A DNA stretch of 64,000 nucleotides from Corynebacterium sphenisci DSM 44792 (GTDB lineage Bacteria > Actinomycetota > Actinomycetes > Mycobacteriales > Mycobacteriaceae). The translations under genes were made by a program, and so were the position numbers. Below are positions 50,059-59,122 of this stretch, in pieces. The stretch lies in NCBI RefSeq assembly GCF_001941505.1, contig NZ_CP009248.1, positions 2,170,001 through 2,234,000 of the forward strand, given 5' to 3'. Numbering within the stretch: the first letter of the stretch is position 1; the number at the start of each line of letters is the position of its first letter. The notes below the pieces were generated by a model, which saw only the letters and a program-made list of their open reading frames with translations, had not been told where the DNA came from and did not search any database.

Positions 50059-51528
50059 ATGGCTGAGCTGGTCGTCGTCGCCAACCGGCTCCCGGTCGCC
50101 CCGGCCACCGCCGCCGACGGCACCGTCACCTGGGAGGCCAGCCCCGGCGGGCTGGTCACCGCGCTGACCCCGGTGCTGCTCGCCCGGCGCGGCGCCTGGG
50201 TGGGCTGGCCCGGCACCCGCGCCGGGGTGGAGGGCGAACCGCAGGCCCCCGCCGAGATCGTCACCGAGGAGGGCCTGCACCTGCACCCGGTGGAGCTCGA
50301 CGGCGACGACTACGAGCGCTTCTACGAGGGCTTCGCCAACGCCACCCTGTGGCCGCTGCTGCACGGGCTCATCGTCGCCCCCCGCTACGAGGGCGACTGG
50401 TGGGAGTCCTACCGGGAGGTCAACCACCGCTACGCGCTGGCCGCCGCCGAGCGCGCCGACCACGGCGCCACGGTGTGGGTGCAGGACTACCAGCTGATGC
50501 TGGTGCCCGGGATCCTGCGCCAGCTGCGCCCGGATCTCACCATCGGCTTCTTCCTGCACATCCCCTTCCCCGCCCCCGAGATCTTCCGCCAGCTGCCCTG
50601 GCGGGAGGAGGTGATCCGGGGCCTGCTCGGCGCGGACCTGGTGGGCTTCCACCTGGATTCCTGCGCGGACAACTTCCTGGAGCTGTGCCGCAACATCCCC
50701 GGCCACGGCTCCGCGCACACCGGGCTGCCGGACACCCTGGAGGTCACCGGGGCCTCCTCGGTGCGCCGGGCCACCGGGGCGGTCACCGCCCCGGACGGCC
50801 GCCGGGTGCGGGTGGGCTCCTTCCCCATCTCCATCGACTCGGCGAAGGTGATCGAGCGCGCCGGCCGGGCCGACGCCGCCCGGGTGCGCCGGCTCACCGG
50901 GGATCCGGCGGTGCTGCTCGCCGGGGTGGACCGGCTGGACTACACCAAGGGCATCCTGCGCCGCCTGGAGGCCTTCGAGGAGCTGCTGGCCACCGGGGCG
51001 CTGGACCCGGCGGAGACGGTGCTGGTGCAGGTGGCCACCCCCTCCCGGGAGCGGGTCGCCGACTACCGGCGGCTGCGCGCCGAGGTGGAGCACGCCGTCG
51101 GCCGGATCAACGGCCGCTTCGCCGAACTGGGCCGGCCGGTGATCCACTACATCCACCGCCCGGTGGCCTTCGACCGGCTCCTGGAGCTCTACCGGGCCGC
51201 GGACATCATGCTGGTCACCGCGCTGCGCGACGGGATGAACCTGGTGTGCAAGGAGTACGTGGCCTGCCACGGCGACGCCTCCGGGGCGCTGGTGCTCTCC
51301 GAGTTCACCGGGGCGGCCACCGAGCTCGACGGGGCGCACCTGTGCAACCCGCATGACATCGAGTCGGTCAAACGCGCGGTGATGGCCGCGGTGCACGCCG
51401 ACCCGGCCGACGCCCGGGAGCGGATGGCCCGGATGCACGCCCAGGTCCGGGACCATGACGTGGACCTGTGGGCGGGGGCCTTCCTGGAGGAGCTGGCCGC
51501 CGCGCATGCCGGGGGAGGCCCCCGGTGA
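50059..51528 (+). CDS. otsA: Trehalose-6-phosphate synthase
   Basis: A 489-residue GT20 glycosyltransferase making trehalose 6-phosphate from UDP-/ADP-glucose and glucose 6-phosphate. Support: N-terminal VVVANRLPV, VWVQDYQLMLVPG (about residues 140-152), GFFLHIPFP, HLDSCADNFL, and GVDRLDYTKGI (about 293-303). It works with otsB at 54376, separated by five genes. Its stop overlaps the GTG of the next lipoprotein gene. Confidence 0.95.
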   Translation: MAELVVVANRLPVAPATAADGTVTWEASPGGLVTALTPVLLARRGAWVGWPGTRAGVEGEPQAPAEIVTEEGLHLHPVELDGDDYERFYEGFANATLWPLLHGLIVAPRYEGDWWESYREVNHRYALAAAERADHGATVWVQDYQLMLVPGILRQLRPDLTIGFFLHIPFPAPEIFRQLPWREEVIRGLLGADLVGFHLDSCADNFLELCRNIPGHGSAHTGLPDTLEVTGASSVRRATGAVTAPDGRRVRVGSFPISIDSAKVIERAGRADAARVRRLTGDPAVLLAGVDRLDYTKGILRRLEAFEELLATGALDPAETVLVQVATPSRERVADYRRLRAEVEHAVGRINGRFAELGRPVIHYIHRPVAFDRLLELYRAADIMLVTALRDGMNLVCKEYVACHGDASGALVLSEFTGAATELDGAHLCNPHDIESVKRAVMAAVHADPADARERMARMHAQVRDHDVDLWAGAFLEELAAAHAGGGPR

Positions 51529-52022
51529 GCCGGCGCGGCACCGGCCTGCGCGCCGCCGCGGCGCTCGGCGCGCTCGCCCTGGCCGCCGCCGGCTGCGCCG
51601 GCGCGGATCCGGAGCCGGCGGCGCGCGGCACCGCCTGGCAGGTGACCGGGGTCTTCGACGATCCGGGGCTGCCCACCGGCCCGGCGGAGCCCGCCGGGGC
51701 CCCGGTGCTGGTGCTCGGCGCCAGCTCCTACACCGGCTCCTCGCCCTGCGGGGAGTTCTCCGGGGAGCTGGACTGGCCGAGCGATTCCCTGGTGCGGATC
51801 CGCCCGCCCCGGGTGGACGCCACCGCCCCGGCGGCCACCCCCTGCACGGACGCGATCCGGGTCTACGACCGGCGGCTGCGCACGGTGCTGCCCGGCACCC
51901 ACGAGGTGCGGGTGCGCGGGGGCGAACTGCGCGCCACCGCGGTGCCCGCGGACGACGCCGACGACCCCGCCGCCGGGGCGGGCTTCGCCGCGGTGGCCGA
52001 ACCGCCCCGCGCCGCGGACTGA
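51525..52022 (+). CDS. Exported lipoprotein, META/HslJ-like
   Basis: A 165-residue protein with a signal and lipobox ALAAAGCAGAD (Cys near 24). The mature region has a Cys-containing SSPCGEFSG and later ATPCTDAIRVYD-x-x-L pattern resembling META-domain proteins, where two Cys frame a small beta barrel. GTG 51525 overlaps the otsA stop by 4 bases, so it is cotranscribed. Role unknown; the fold call is tentative. Confidence 0.6.
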   Translation: MSRRGTGLRAAAALGALALAAAGCAGADPEPAARGTAWQVTGVFDDPGLPTGPAEPAGAPVLVLGASSYTGSSPCGEFSGELDWPSDSLVRIRPPRVDATAPAATPCTDAIRVYDRRLRTVLPGTHEVRVRGGELRATAVPADDADDPAAGAGFAAVAEPPRAAD

Positions 52023-52053
52023 TTCCCCCCGCACCGCCCCGGCGGCCGCCGGG

Positions 52054-52662
52054 TCAGTCCCCCCGGCCGCCGTGGCGGTGCTCGCGGTGGTCCGGCTCGG
52101 GTTCCCCGGCCAGCCCGAAGGCGTGCTCCCCGCTGGCGGCCTCGCCGAGGCGGCGCTCCCGCTCGGGCAGCGGCTCCGCCGCGCCGGGGCGCGCCGCCGC
52201 GCCGCCCTTGGGCGGCTTGCGCCGGAAGTACACCCGGCGCCGGACGTGGGCGATCACCTCGCCCTCGTCGTCGACCACGTCGCAGCTGAACCAGCGCCGG
52301 TGCCCGCGGCTGTCGGCGCAGGCGGCCCGCACCTCCTCGATCGCCTCCGGGGGCATCTCGATGACCGCGCGGACGTCCCCGGTGCCGGGGCGCAGGTACT
52401 CGATGGCGCCCTCGACGTCCCAGACCACGTAGCCGGGGCCGAGCTGGTGCATCGCCAGCAGCATGAAGAAGGGGTCGGTCATCGCCTGCATGGTGCCGCC
52501 GAAGACCACGCCCACCCCGTTCTGGTTCCAGAAGCGGAAGCGGTGCTCCACCACCAGCCGGGTGCCGTCGTCGGCGGCCTCCACGATGCGCACCCCGGCG
52601 CCGAGGTACGGCGGCCACCAGCGCATCCATCGCTTCAGTCGTCTCGGGGGCCAGGCGGGCAC
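52054..52662 (-). CDS. DUF4442 hot-dog thioesterase-like protein (second copy)
   Basis: A 202-residue hot-dog protein: FRFWNQNGVGVVFGGTMQAM (about residues 42-61) and DVRAVIEMPPE mark the DUF4442 core. The C-terminal 45 residues are charged and His/Arg-rich (ending REHRHGGRGD). GTG 52662 is set by GGAGG five bases upstream. It is about half-identical by eye to the core of the 37059 protein. Divergent from the 2-hydroxyacid dehydrogenase, converging with the lipoprotein gene. Substrate unknown. Confidence 0.75.
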   Translation of the reverse strand: MPAWPPRRLKRWMRWWPPYLGAGVRIVEAADDGTRLVVEHRFRFWNQNGVGVVFGGTMQAMTDPFFMLLAMHQLGPGYVVWDVEGAIEYLRPGTGDVRAVIEMPPEAIEEVRAACADSRGHRRWFSCDVVDDEGEVIAHVRRRVYFRRKPPKGGAAARPGAAEPLPERERRLGEAASGEHAFGLAGEPEPDHREHRHGGRGD

Positions 52663-52764
52663 GGCATCCTCCAGGGTCTCGTCGCGGCACCGGGGCGCGG
52701 GCGCCCCGGCCGGTTGCCGACACCCTAGTCGCCGCCGCCGACCGGCGGGGGGTAGAACCGGGGA

Positions 52765-53694
52765 ATGCGCGTTTTCATAGGTCAGGATCCCTCCCCCCGC
52801 ATCGCCGCGGCGCTCGCCGCCGACGGCGCCGAGCTGGTCGACGACCTCGACTCGGCGGAGGCGCTCGTCTACACCACGGAATTCCCGGACTCCCCGGACG
52901 GCTCGGGGCTGCCGGCGCTGCCCGAGGCGGTGCGCTGGGTGCAGTTCTGCCAGGCGGGGGTGGAGCCCTTCGCGGCGCGGATCGCCGCCGAGCCGGAGCG
53001 CCGCTGGACCAACGCGGCCGGGGCCTTCGGGCTGCAGGTCGCCGAATCGGCGCTGGCGCTGCTGCTGTCGGTGCTGCACATGCACCCCACCACGGTGCGC
53101 GCCGGCTCCTGGTCCGCGCAGCCGGCGATGGACGCCGGCACCCGCTGGCTGGATGGGGCCCGGGTGCTGGTGCTCGGCGCCGGCGGGATCGGGGCGCGGC
53201 TGATCCCGGCGCTGCGGGCGCTGGGCGCGGAGGCGATCGCGGTGACCCGCTCCGGCCGGGAGGTGCCCGGGGCGCGGCGCAGCGCCGCCTTCGCCGAGCT
53301 GGACCGGCTGTGGGCGGAGGCGGACCACCTGGTGGTGTGCTGCCCGCTCACCGAGGACACCCGGGGGCTGGTGAACGCCGCCGCGCTGGCCCGGCTGCGC
53401 CCCGGCGCGGTGGTGGTGAACGTCGCCCGCGGCCCGGTGGTGGACACCGCCGCCCTGGTCGACGCCCTGGACTCCGGCCGGCTCGGCGGGGCCGGGCTCG
53501 ACGTCACCGATCCGGAGCCGCTGCCGGACGGGCATCCGCTGTGGGCGATGCCGAATGTGCTGATCACCCCGCACACCGCGAACACCCGGGCCTCCACGGA
53601 CGCGCTGCTGGCCCCGCTGGTGGCGGAGAACCACCGGCGGCTGCGCACCGGCCGGGAGCCGCTGACCGGGGTGCGCCCGGGCCGGGGCTACTGA
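52765..53694 (+). CDS. D-isomer-specific 2-hydroxyacid dehydrogenase
   Basis: A 309-residue NAD(P)-dependent dehydrogenase. The nucleotide loop is VLGAGGIGARL (about residues 132-142); catalytic Arg in VNVARGPVV, Glu in DVTDPEPLPDGH and His in LITPHTANT are present. Length and position fit a phosphoglycerate/hydroxypyruvate-like reductase of unknown substrate. It converges with the flavin reductase gene, 13 bases apart. Confidence 0.9.
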   Translation: MRVFIGQDPSPRIAAALAADGAELVDDLDSAEALVYTTEFPDSPDGSGLPALPEAVRWVQFCQAGVEPFAARIAAEPERRWTNAAGAFGLQVAESALALLLSVLHMHPTTVRAGSWSAQPAMDAGTRWLDGARVLVLGAGGIGARLIPALRALGAEAIAVTRSGREVPGARRSAAFAELDRLWAEADHLVVCCPLTEDTRGLVNAAALARLRPGAVVVNVARGPVVDTAALVDALDSGRLGGAGLDVTDPEPLPDGHPLWAMPNVLITPHTANTRASTDALLAPLVAENHRRLRTGREPLTGVRPGRGY

Positions 53695-53707
53695 GCCGGG
53701 GCGGCCC

Positions 53708-54313
53708 TCAGACGCTGGGCCGCTGCCGGGAGAGCTGGTCGGCGGGGGCGTCCCGGCCGGCGGCGGCCAGGCCCGCGTAGGAGCCGCGGTGGTAGACCAG
53801 CGGTTTGGCCTTCTCCCGGTGGCCCAGGTCCCGGATCCGGCCCACCGCGATGTGGTGGTCGCCGCCGTCGTGCACCGCGATCAGCTCGCAGTCGATCCAG
53901 ATCACGCAGCCGTGCAGCACCGGGTTGCCCAGCGGGGAGGTCGCCCAGGTGCCGTGCGCGAACTTGTCCGCGCCGCGGCGGCCGAAGGCCTCGGACAGCG
54001 GCCGCTGCTCCTCGGCGAGCACGTTCACCGCGAAGCGGCCGGTCTCGGCGATCCGCGGCCAGGTCCGGGAGCTGCGCATCACCGTGAACAGCACCAGCGG
54101 CGGGTCCAGGCTCAGCGAGGAGAAGGACTGGCAGGCGAACCCGGCGGGGCCGTGCTCGTCGGCGGTGGTGACCAGGGACACCCCGGTGGCGAATTCGCCC
54201 AGCGCCCGGCGGATGTGCAGCTCGTCCAGGCGCGGCACCGTCGCCGGCAGCTCATGGGCGGCGTGCGCCCGGTTCGCGTGCTCTCCCGTGTCGTCGTCGG
54301 CCATGCCGGGCAT
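53708..54313 (-). CDS. Flavin reductase-like protein
   Basis: A 201-residue FMN-binding split-barrel protein: LGEFATGVSLVTT (about residues 37-49), GFACQSFSSLSLDPPLVLF (about 57-75) and RFAVNVLAEEQ are standard in the flavin reductase component of two-component monooxygenases (HpaC/HsaB type). The partner oxygenase is not in the window. ATG 54313 or 54304 may be the start. Divergent from otsB. Confidence 0.88.
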   Translation of the reverse strand: MPGMADDDTGEHANRAHAAHELPATVPRLDELHIRRALGEFATGVSLVTTADEHGPAGFACQSFSSLSLDPPLVLFTVMRSSRTWPRIAETGRFAVNVLAEEQRPLSEAFGRRGADKFAHGTWATSPLGNPVLHGCVIWIDCELIAVHDGGDHHIAVGRIRDLGHREKAKPLVYHRGSYAGLAAAGRDAPADQLSRQRPSV

Positions 54314-54362
54314 GGTACCCCCCGCCCCCGCGGGGCCGCCCCGGGGCGGTCGCGGCGGCGGC

Positions 54363-54368
54363 TATCGT
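54363..54368 (+). promoter_or_regulatory. -10 hexamer TATCGT of leaderless otsB
   Basis: TATCGT ends 7 bases before GTG 54376, favouring that start over the in-frame GTG at 54367, which lies inside the hexamer. Confidence 0.45.
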
Positions 54369-54375
54369 GGGCGGG

Positions 54376-55161
54376 GTGAGCCCCGCGACGGAACCCGAGA
54401 CCCTCGCCGCGGCGATGGCCGACATCGCCGCCGCCGAGCGGCTGCTGCTCGCCCTCGACTTCGACGGCACCCTCGCCGAGCTCGTCGACGATCCGCTGGC
54501 CGCCCGGCCCCGGCCGGGCACGGTGGCGCTGCTCGACGACATCTCCGCGCTGCCCGGCACGGAGGTGATGCTGCTCTCCGGCCGGCAGCTCAAGGAGCTG
54601 CGCTACGTCGCCCAGATGGGCCCCCGGGTGCGCCTGGTGGGCAGCCACGGCGCGGAACCGGAGGAGGGCCTGGCCCTGGATGCGGCGGAGTCGGCGCTGC
54701 TGGAGGCGATCGACCTGCGCTGGGGGCAGCTGGTCGCCGATCCGGCGTCGGCGGGCGCCCGGGTGGAGCGCAAGCCCGCCGGGCGGGTGCTGCACGTGCG
54801 GGGCGTGGAGGATCCGGTGCGCCGGGCCCGGGTGCTGGACCGCGGGCACTCCTTCGTCCGCGCCATCGCCGGCCTGCACGTCACCCCGGGCAAGGACGTG
54901 CTGGAGGTCACCGTGCTGGACGTGACCAAGGGCAGCTTCCTCGACGCCGCCCGGCGGCCCGGGCAGCGGGTGCTCTTCATCGGCGATGACGTCACCGACG
55001 AGACCGCGCTGCGGGTGCTGCGCCGCGGGGACGTGGGCGTGAAGGTCGGCTCCGAGCTGGACGGGCCCACCGCAGCCCGGTTCCGGGTGCCCAACCCCAC
55101 CGCGGTGACCCGGCTGCTCGCCGAGCTGGTCGCCGCCCGCGGCCGCGCCCTCGGCGGCTGA
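54376..55161 (+). CDS. otsB: Trehalose-6-phosphate phosphatase
   Basis: A 261-residue HAD phosphatase completing OtsAB trehalose synthesis. HAD motif I is LALDFDGTLAEL (nucleophile Asp near residue 31), motif II LLSGR, and motif IV FIGDDVTDE near residue 200, with the T6PP cap signature GSHGAE. GTG 54376 is preferred from its promoter geometry. It converges with the LacI regulator gene. Confidence 0.93.
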   Translation: MSPATEPETLAAAMADIAAAERLLLALDFDGTLAELVDDPLAARPRPGTVALLDDISALPGTEVMLLSGRQLKELRYVAQMGPRVRLVGSHGAEPEEGLALDAAESALLEAIDLRWGQLVADPASAGARVERKPAGRVLHVRGVEDPVRRARVLDRGHSFVRAIAGLHVTPGKDVLEVTVLDVTKGSFLDAARRPGQRVLFIGDDVTDETALRVLRRGDVGVKVGSELDGPTAARFRVPNPTAVTRLLAELVAARGRALGG

Positions 55162-55186
55162 GCCGCCCCCGCCGGCCGCGGCGGCG

Positions 55187-56278
55187 CTACCGCCCCGCCG
55201 CCGCCTCGGGCCGCGGCGGGGCCACGGTGCCGCCGGGCTCGAGGCGGGTGTCCAGGATCACCCGGCGGGGTCCCCCGGCGAACAGGGCCCGGCCGGCGGC
55301 GCGGCCCTTCTCCCGGTTCGGCTGCACGATGGTGGTGAGGTTCGCCGCCCGGGCCAGCTCGATGCCGTCGAAGCCGGTGACGGAGAGCTCCTCGGGCACC
55401 CGGATGCCGCGGGCGGCGGCGGCGCGCAGCACCGCCAGCGCCTGGGTGTCGGTGGTGCACACCACGGCGGTGAGCCCGGGGTGGGCGTCGAGCAGCTCCG
55501 CGGCGGCGGAGTCGTTGGCCGCCGGGTTGTTCAGGTGCCGGCCGATGATCGGCACCGCGTCCGGGTCCACCCCGCCGGCGGCGAGCTCCGCGAGCGCCCC
55601 CTCGATCCGGAAGCGCTGCACATGGTGGTGCGCCTCGGCGAGGTCCCGGCGGTGCACCGGGCCGTCGCGCTGGGTGCGGGAGAGCCGCACCGAGAGGATC
55701 CCGACCCGGCGGTGGCCCAGCTCCACCAGGCGGCGCACCGCCGGCCGGATCGCGGCCCGGTCGTCGATGCCGACGAAGGGCAGCCCCGCCCGGTCGGTGG
55801 GCTGGTCGCAGATCACCGTGGGCAGCCCGCGGCGGGCCACGATGTCCAGGAAGGGATCGTCGTCGGCGACGGAGTAGACCACCATGGAGTCCACCGCCGC
55901 GCCCCGGATCAGGTCCGCCCCGGCCTCGCCCGCCCCGGAGGAGGCGGGGATCACCAGCAGGCTGGATTCCCGGGCCCCGCATTCGGCGGCCAGCCCGGCG
56001 AGGAAGTCCACGCTGGCGGTGTCCTCGAAGGCGAAGGAGAGCTCCTCGGTGAAGAGCACCCCCACCGCCCCGGCGCGGCGGGTGCGCAGGTTGCGGGCCA
56101 TCGGGTCGGGCCCGGGGTAGCCCTGCCGGCGGGCCACGGCGAGGATGTGCTCGCGCAGTTCCGGGGAGAGCTGGCCGGGCCGGTTGTACGCGTTGGAGAC
56201 GGTGGTGCGGGAGACGCCGACCTCGGCGGCGATGGACGCCAGGGTGCCGCGGGCGCGGCGGCGGGGGGCATCGGTCAC
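55187..56278 (-). CDS. ipsA: LacI-family regulator, IpsA-like
   Basis: A 363-residue LacI/GalR protein: helix-turn-helix LASIAAEVGVSRTTVSNAYN (about residues 13-32) with the hinge helix region RNLRTRR near 62-68, then a periplasmic-binding-like effector domain. In C. glutamicum the LacI gene between otsB and the zinc ABC genes is ipsA, an inositol-sensing regulator of cell-wall inositol lipids; orthology here is inferred from position and family. The GTG start is set where homology begins. It is divergent from znuA across a 97-base gap. Confidence 0.8.
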   Translation of the reverse strand: MTDAPRRRARGTLASIAAEVGVSRTTVSNAYNRPGQLSPELREHILAVARRQGYPGPDPMARNLRTRRAGAVGVLFTEELSFAFEDTASVDFLAGLAAECGARESSLLVIPASSGAGEAGADLIRGAAVDSMVVYSVADDDPFLDIVARRGLPTVICDQPTDRAGLPFVGIDDRAAIRPAVRRLVELGHRRVGILSVRLSRTQRDGPVHRRDLAEAHHHVQRFRIEGALAELAAGGVDPDAVPIIGRHLNNPAANDSAAAELLDAHPGLTAVVCTTDTQALAVLRAAAARGIRVPEELSVTGFDGIELARAANLTTIVQPNREKGRAAGRALFAGGPRRVILDTRLEPGGTVAPPRPEAAAGR

Positions 56279-56338
56279 GCCCCCGAATCTACCCGGCCCG
56301 GCGCGGGCGCGGCCCGCCCCGGACCGGCCCTGCCGCAA

Positions 56339-56368
56339 TTGACAACCGTTTTCATGCGGTGGTTAGGT
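56339..56368 (+). promoter_or_regulatory. znuA promoter overlapped by a Zur-like box
   Basis: TTGACA (56339-56344), 18-base spacer, TTAGGT (56363-56368), then 7 bases to ATG 56376. TGACAACCGTTTTCA (56340-56354) is an inverted repeat with one mismatch close to the Zur box TGAAAATNATTTTCA and covers the -35 region, fitting zinc-dependent repression. Confidence 0.6.
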
Positions 56369-56375
56369 GTGCACC

Positions 56376-57389
56376 ATGAGCACCCGCACCCCCGCCCGAG
56401 ACCGCGGCCGCGCCCTGCGCGCGGCCGCCGCCGCCCTCGCCGCCGCCGCCCTGGCCGCCTGCTCCGCGCAGGGCTCGGTCACCGCCGGCGGGGACCGCGG
56501 GCCCGCCCCGGAGGACGCCGAGCTGAGCATCGTCGCCTCCACCAAGGTCTGGTCCGACATCGCCGCCCACGTCGTCGACGACGACCGGGTGGCGATCACC
56601 GCGATCATCGCCGGCAATGACGCCGACCCGCACTCCTACGAGCCCACCGCCGCGGACATGGCCCTGGTGGAGGACGCCGACGTGCTGCTCGCCGGCGGCG
56701 GCCACTACGACGTGTGGCTGACCCGCGCCGCCGGGGACACCGGCGCCACCGTGGTCTCCGCGCTCGACGGCGGGGACCGCGACGGCCACGACCACGACGA
56801 CCATGACCACGGCCACGACCAGGATCATGATGGCGCCACCGGGGGGCACGCCGACCACGGCCACGGGGCCGGGGGGCACCACCACGACGGCGAGGTCAAC
56901 GAGCACATCTGGTACGACCTGGACGCCCTGGCCCGGGTCGGCGCGGAGCTGGAGCGCGTGGTCGACGGGGAGATGGACGACCCGGACGCCGCCGACGCCG
57001 CCGATCTGGAGGAGCGGATCGCGGAGATCCGGGAGGCCAAGGAGGACGTGGGCGGGCTGCGGGTGGCGCAGACCCACCCGATCGCCGACGGGATCCTGGA
57101 GGGCACCGCGATGCGCGAGGTCACCCCGGCGGGCTTCCGCTCCTCCGGGCTCAGCGAATCCACCCCCGCGGCGGCGGATGTCAACGCCATGCTGCGGCTC
57201 ATCGAATCCGGGGATCTCGATGTCCTGGTGGACGCCCCGCAGACCGCCGACCAGGTCGCCAAGCGGCTGGTCGACGCCGCCCACGCCGCCGGGGTGCCGG
57301 TGATCGAGGTGTGGGAGTCGCCCTCCGCCGAGGAGGACTTCCTGGATCTGTACCGGCGCACCGTCGACGAGTTCGCCGGGATCGGCTGA
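56376..57389 (+). CDS. znuA: Zinc ABC transporter substrate-binding lipoprotein
   Basis: A 337-residue cluster-9 binding protein with lipobox LAACSAQ (Cys near 29). Zn ligand regions are DPHSYEPTAADM (about residue 87), HIWYDLDA after the His loop, and AQTHPIADG. A His/Asp-rich flexible loop (about residues 128-170, HDHDDHDHGHDQDHD type) is typical of zinc rather than manganese binders. Transcription is probably leaderless from a Zur-box promoter. znuC starts 3 bases after the stop. Confidence 0.93.
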   Translation: MSTRTPARDRGRALRAAAAALAAAALAACSAQGSVTAGGDRGPAPEDAELSIVASTKVWSDIAAHVVDDDRVAITAIIAGNDADPHSYEPTAADMALVEDADVLLAGGGHYDVWLTRAAGDTGATVVSALDGGDRDGHDHDDHDHGHDQDHDGATGGHADHGHGAGGHHHDGEVNEHIWYDLDALARVGAELERVVDGEMDDPDAADAADLEERIAEIREAKEDVGGLRVAQTHPIADGILEGTAMREVTPAGFRSSGLSESTPAAADVNAMLRLIESGDLDVLVDAPQTADQVAKRLVDAAHAAGVPVIEVWESPSAEEDFLDLYRRTVDEFAGIG

Positions 57390-57392
57390 GGC

Positions 57393-58064
57393 GTGCTGCG
57401 CTTCACCGGCGCCGCGGCGGAGCCGCTGTGGCGCGATCTCGACCTGGAGGTGCCCGCCGGGGGCTTCCTCGCCGTGGTCGGCCCCAACGGCTGCGGCAAA
57501 TCCACCCTGCTCGCCTGCGCCCTGGGCACCCGCGCGCTCAGCCGCGGCAGCGTGCTCGCCGAGGGCCCGGTGGGCTGGATCCCGCAGCAGCGGATGTTCC
57601 CCCGGGATCTGCCGATGCGGGTGCGCGATCTGGTCTCCCTCGCCGCCGGCCGCGCCGGCCGGGACCGGGTCCGGGTGACCCGGGCGCTGGCCGAGGTCGG
57701 CGCCGCCGGCCTGGCCGACCGCCGGGTGGGCACCCTGTCCGGGGGCCAGCAGCAGCTGGTCCGGCAGGCCCAGGCCCTGGTGCGCGAACCCCGGCTGATC
57801 CTCGCCGATGAGCCGCTGCTCAGCCTCGACGCCGCCGCGCAGCGGGCCACCATGGGCCGGCTGGCCGCCTGCCGGGACGCCGGGGCGGCGGTGGTGCTGG
57901 TCACCCATGCGGTGGCCCCGGTGCTCGGCGTCGCCGACCGGGTGCTGCACCTGGGCCGCGGCGGGCACCGGCTGGGCCCGCCGGAGGAGATCCTCGACCC
58001 GGCGACGCTCGCCGGGCTCGGCGTGGCCGAGCCGGCCGCCGCGGATCCGGGGGTGCGGCCATGA
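57393..58064 (+). CDS. znuC: Zinc ABC transporter ATPase
   Basis: A 223-residue ABC ATPase: Walker A GPNGCGKST (about residues 29-37), Q-loop IPQQRMF, signature LSGGQQQLVRQAQAL, Walker B LILADEPL and the switch His VTHAVAP. GTG 57393 is nearly contiguous with znuA, and the stop overlaps znuB by 4 bases. The Walker B Asp is followed by the usual Glu. Confidence 0.92.
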   Translation: MLRFTGAAAEPLWRDLDLEVPAGGFLAVVGPNGCGKSTLLACALGTRALSRGSVLAEGPVGWIPQQRMFPRDLPMRVRDLVSLAAGRAGRDRVRVTRALAEVGAAGLADRRVGTLSGGQQQLVRQAQALVREPRLILADEPLLSLDAAAQRATMGRLAACRDAGAAVVLVTHAVAPVLGVADRVLHLGRGGHRLGPPEEILDPATLAGLGVAEPAAADPGVRP

Positions 58065-58933
58065 TCGCGACCACCCTGGATCTGCTCGGGGTCGGCTTCG
58101 TGCAGTCGGCGCTGCTGGCCGCCGCCCTGCTCGGCGTGGTCTCCGGGGTCGTCGCCCCGCTGGTGGTGATGCGCCGGATGAGCTTCACCGTGCACGGCAC
58201 CTCCGAACTGGCCCTGATGGGCGCCTCCGCGGCGCTGCTCCTCGGGTTCCACGTCGGCGCCGGGGCGGTGGCCGGCTCGGTGCTCGCCGCGGTGGTGCTC
58301 GCCCTGCTCGGCGGCCGCGGCCGCGATGATGCGGTGGTGGGCGTGGTGCTGGGCTTCGGCCTGGGCCTGTCGGTGCTGTTCATCCACCTCTACCCGGGGC
58401 GCACCTCCACCGCCTTCGCGCTGCTCACCGGGCAGATCGTCGGCCTGACCTCCGCCTCGGTGCAGCTGCTCGCCCTCGTCGCGGTGGCGGTGGTGGCCAC
58501 GGTGGCGCTGCTCCGGCGGCCGCTGCTCTTCGCCTCCGCGGACCCGGCGATGGCCGAGGCCTGCGGGGTGCCGGTGCGCTCCATCGCGGTGGTCTTCGCG
58601 GTGCTGGTCGGGCTCACCGCCGCCCAGGGGGTGCAGATCGTCGGGGCGCTGCTCATCACCAGCCTGCTCATCACCCCGGGCGCGGCCGCGGTGCGGGTGA
58701 CCTCCTCGCCCACCCGGGCGCTGGTGCTCTCGGTGGTCTTCGCCGAGCTCGCCGCGGTCGGCGGGGTGCTGCTCTCCCTGGCCCCGGGGGTGCCGGTGAG
58801 CGTGTTCGTCACCGCCATCTCCTTCGCCATCTACCTGGTGTGCCGGGCGGTGGCGGCGGTGCGCGATCGCCGGCTGGAGGCCGCCCCGGCGGCGGATCCG
58901 GCGGCGGGGGCCGCCGGGCGGGCCGCGCCCTAG
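58061..58933 (+). CDS. znuB: Zinc ABC transporter permease
   Basis: A 290-residue ABC-3 family permease with about eight hydrophobic helices; VVMRRMSFTVHGTSELALMG (about residues 32-51) is the conserved cytoplasmic-loop start of ZnuB/MntB permeases, and ACGVPVRSI near 165-173 is the coupling helix. It ends in an Ala/Gly-rich tail. ATG 58061 overlaps znuC. A strong stem-loop at 58946-58991 follows. Confidence 0.92.
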   Translation: MIATTLDLLGVGFVQSALLAAALLGVVSGVVAPLVVMRRMSFTVHGTSELALMGASAALLLGFHVGAGAVAGSVLAAVVLALLGGRGRDDAVVGVVLGFGLGLSVLFIHLYPGRTSTAFALLTGQIVGLTSASVQLLALVAVAVVATVALLRRPLLFASADPAMAEACGVPVRSIAVVFAVLVGLTAAQGVQIVGALLITSLLITPGAAAVRVTSSPTRALVLSVVFAELAAVGGVLLSLAPGVPVSVFVTAISFAIYLVCRAVAAVRDRRLEAAPAADPAAGAAGRAAP

Positions 58934-58945
58934 CGGGATCGGGTG

Positions 58946-58991
58946 CGGCCGCGGCCGGATTCGCGTCGCAGAACGGATCCGGCCGCGGCCG
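58946..58991. terminator. Stem-loop between znuB and the methyltransferase gene
   Basis: CGGCCGCGGCCGGAT pairs perfectly with ATCCGGCCGCGGCCG over a 16-base loop in the gap between convergent genes. Confidence 0.55.
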
Positions 58992-59122
58992 TGGCGGCCC
59001 ACCCGGGGGCGGCCGCACGATCGGTAGTTTAGCGTGGCCGTGCCGGATATGGGCGGCCTTGGTGTTCGGTGCGCCGAACCCGGCCCCCGAGCCGGGGCCG
59101 AAACCGCCGCCGGGGGGCGGGG

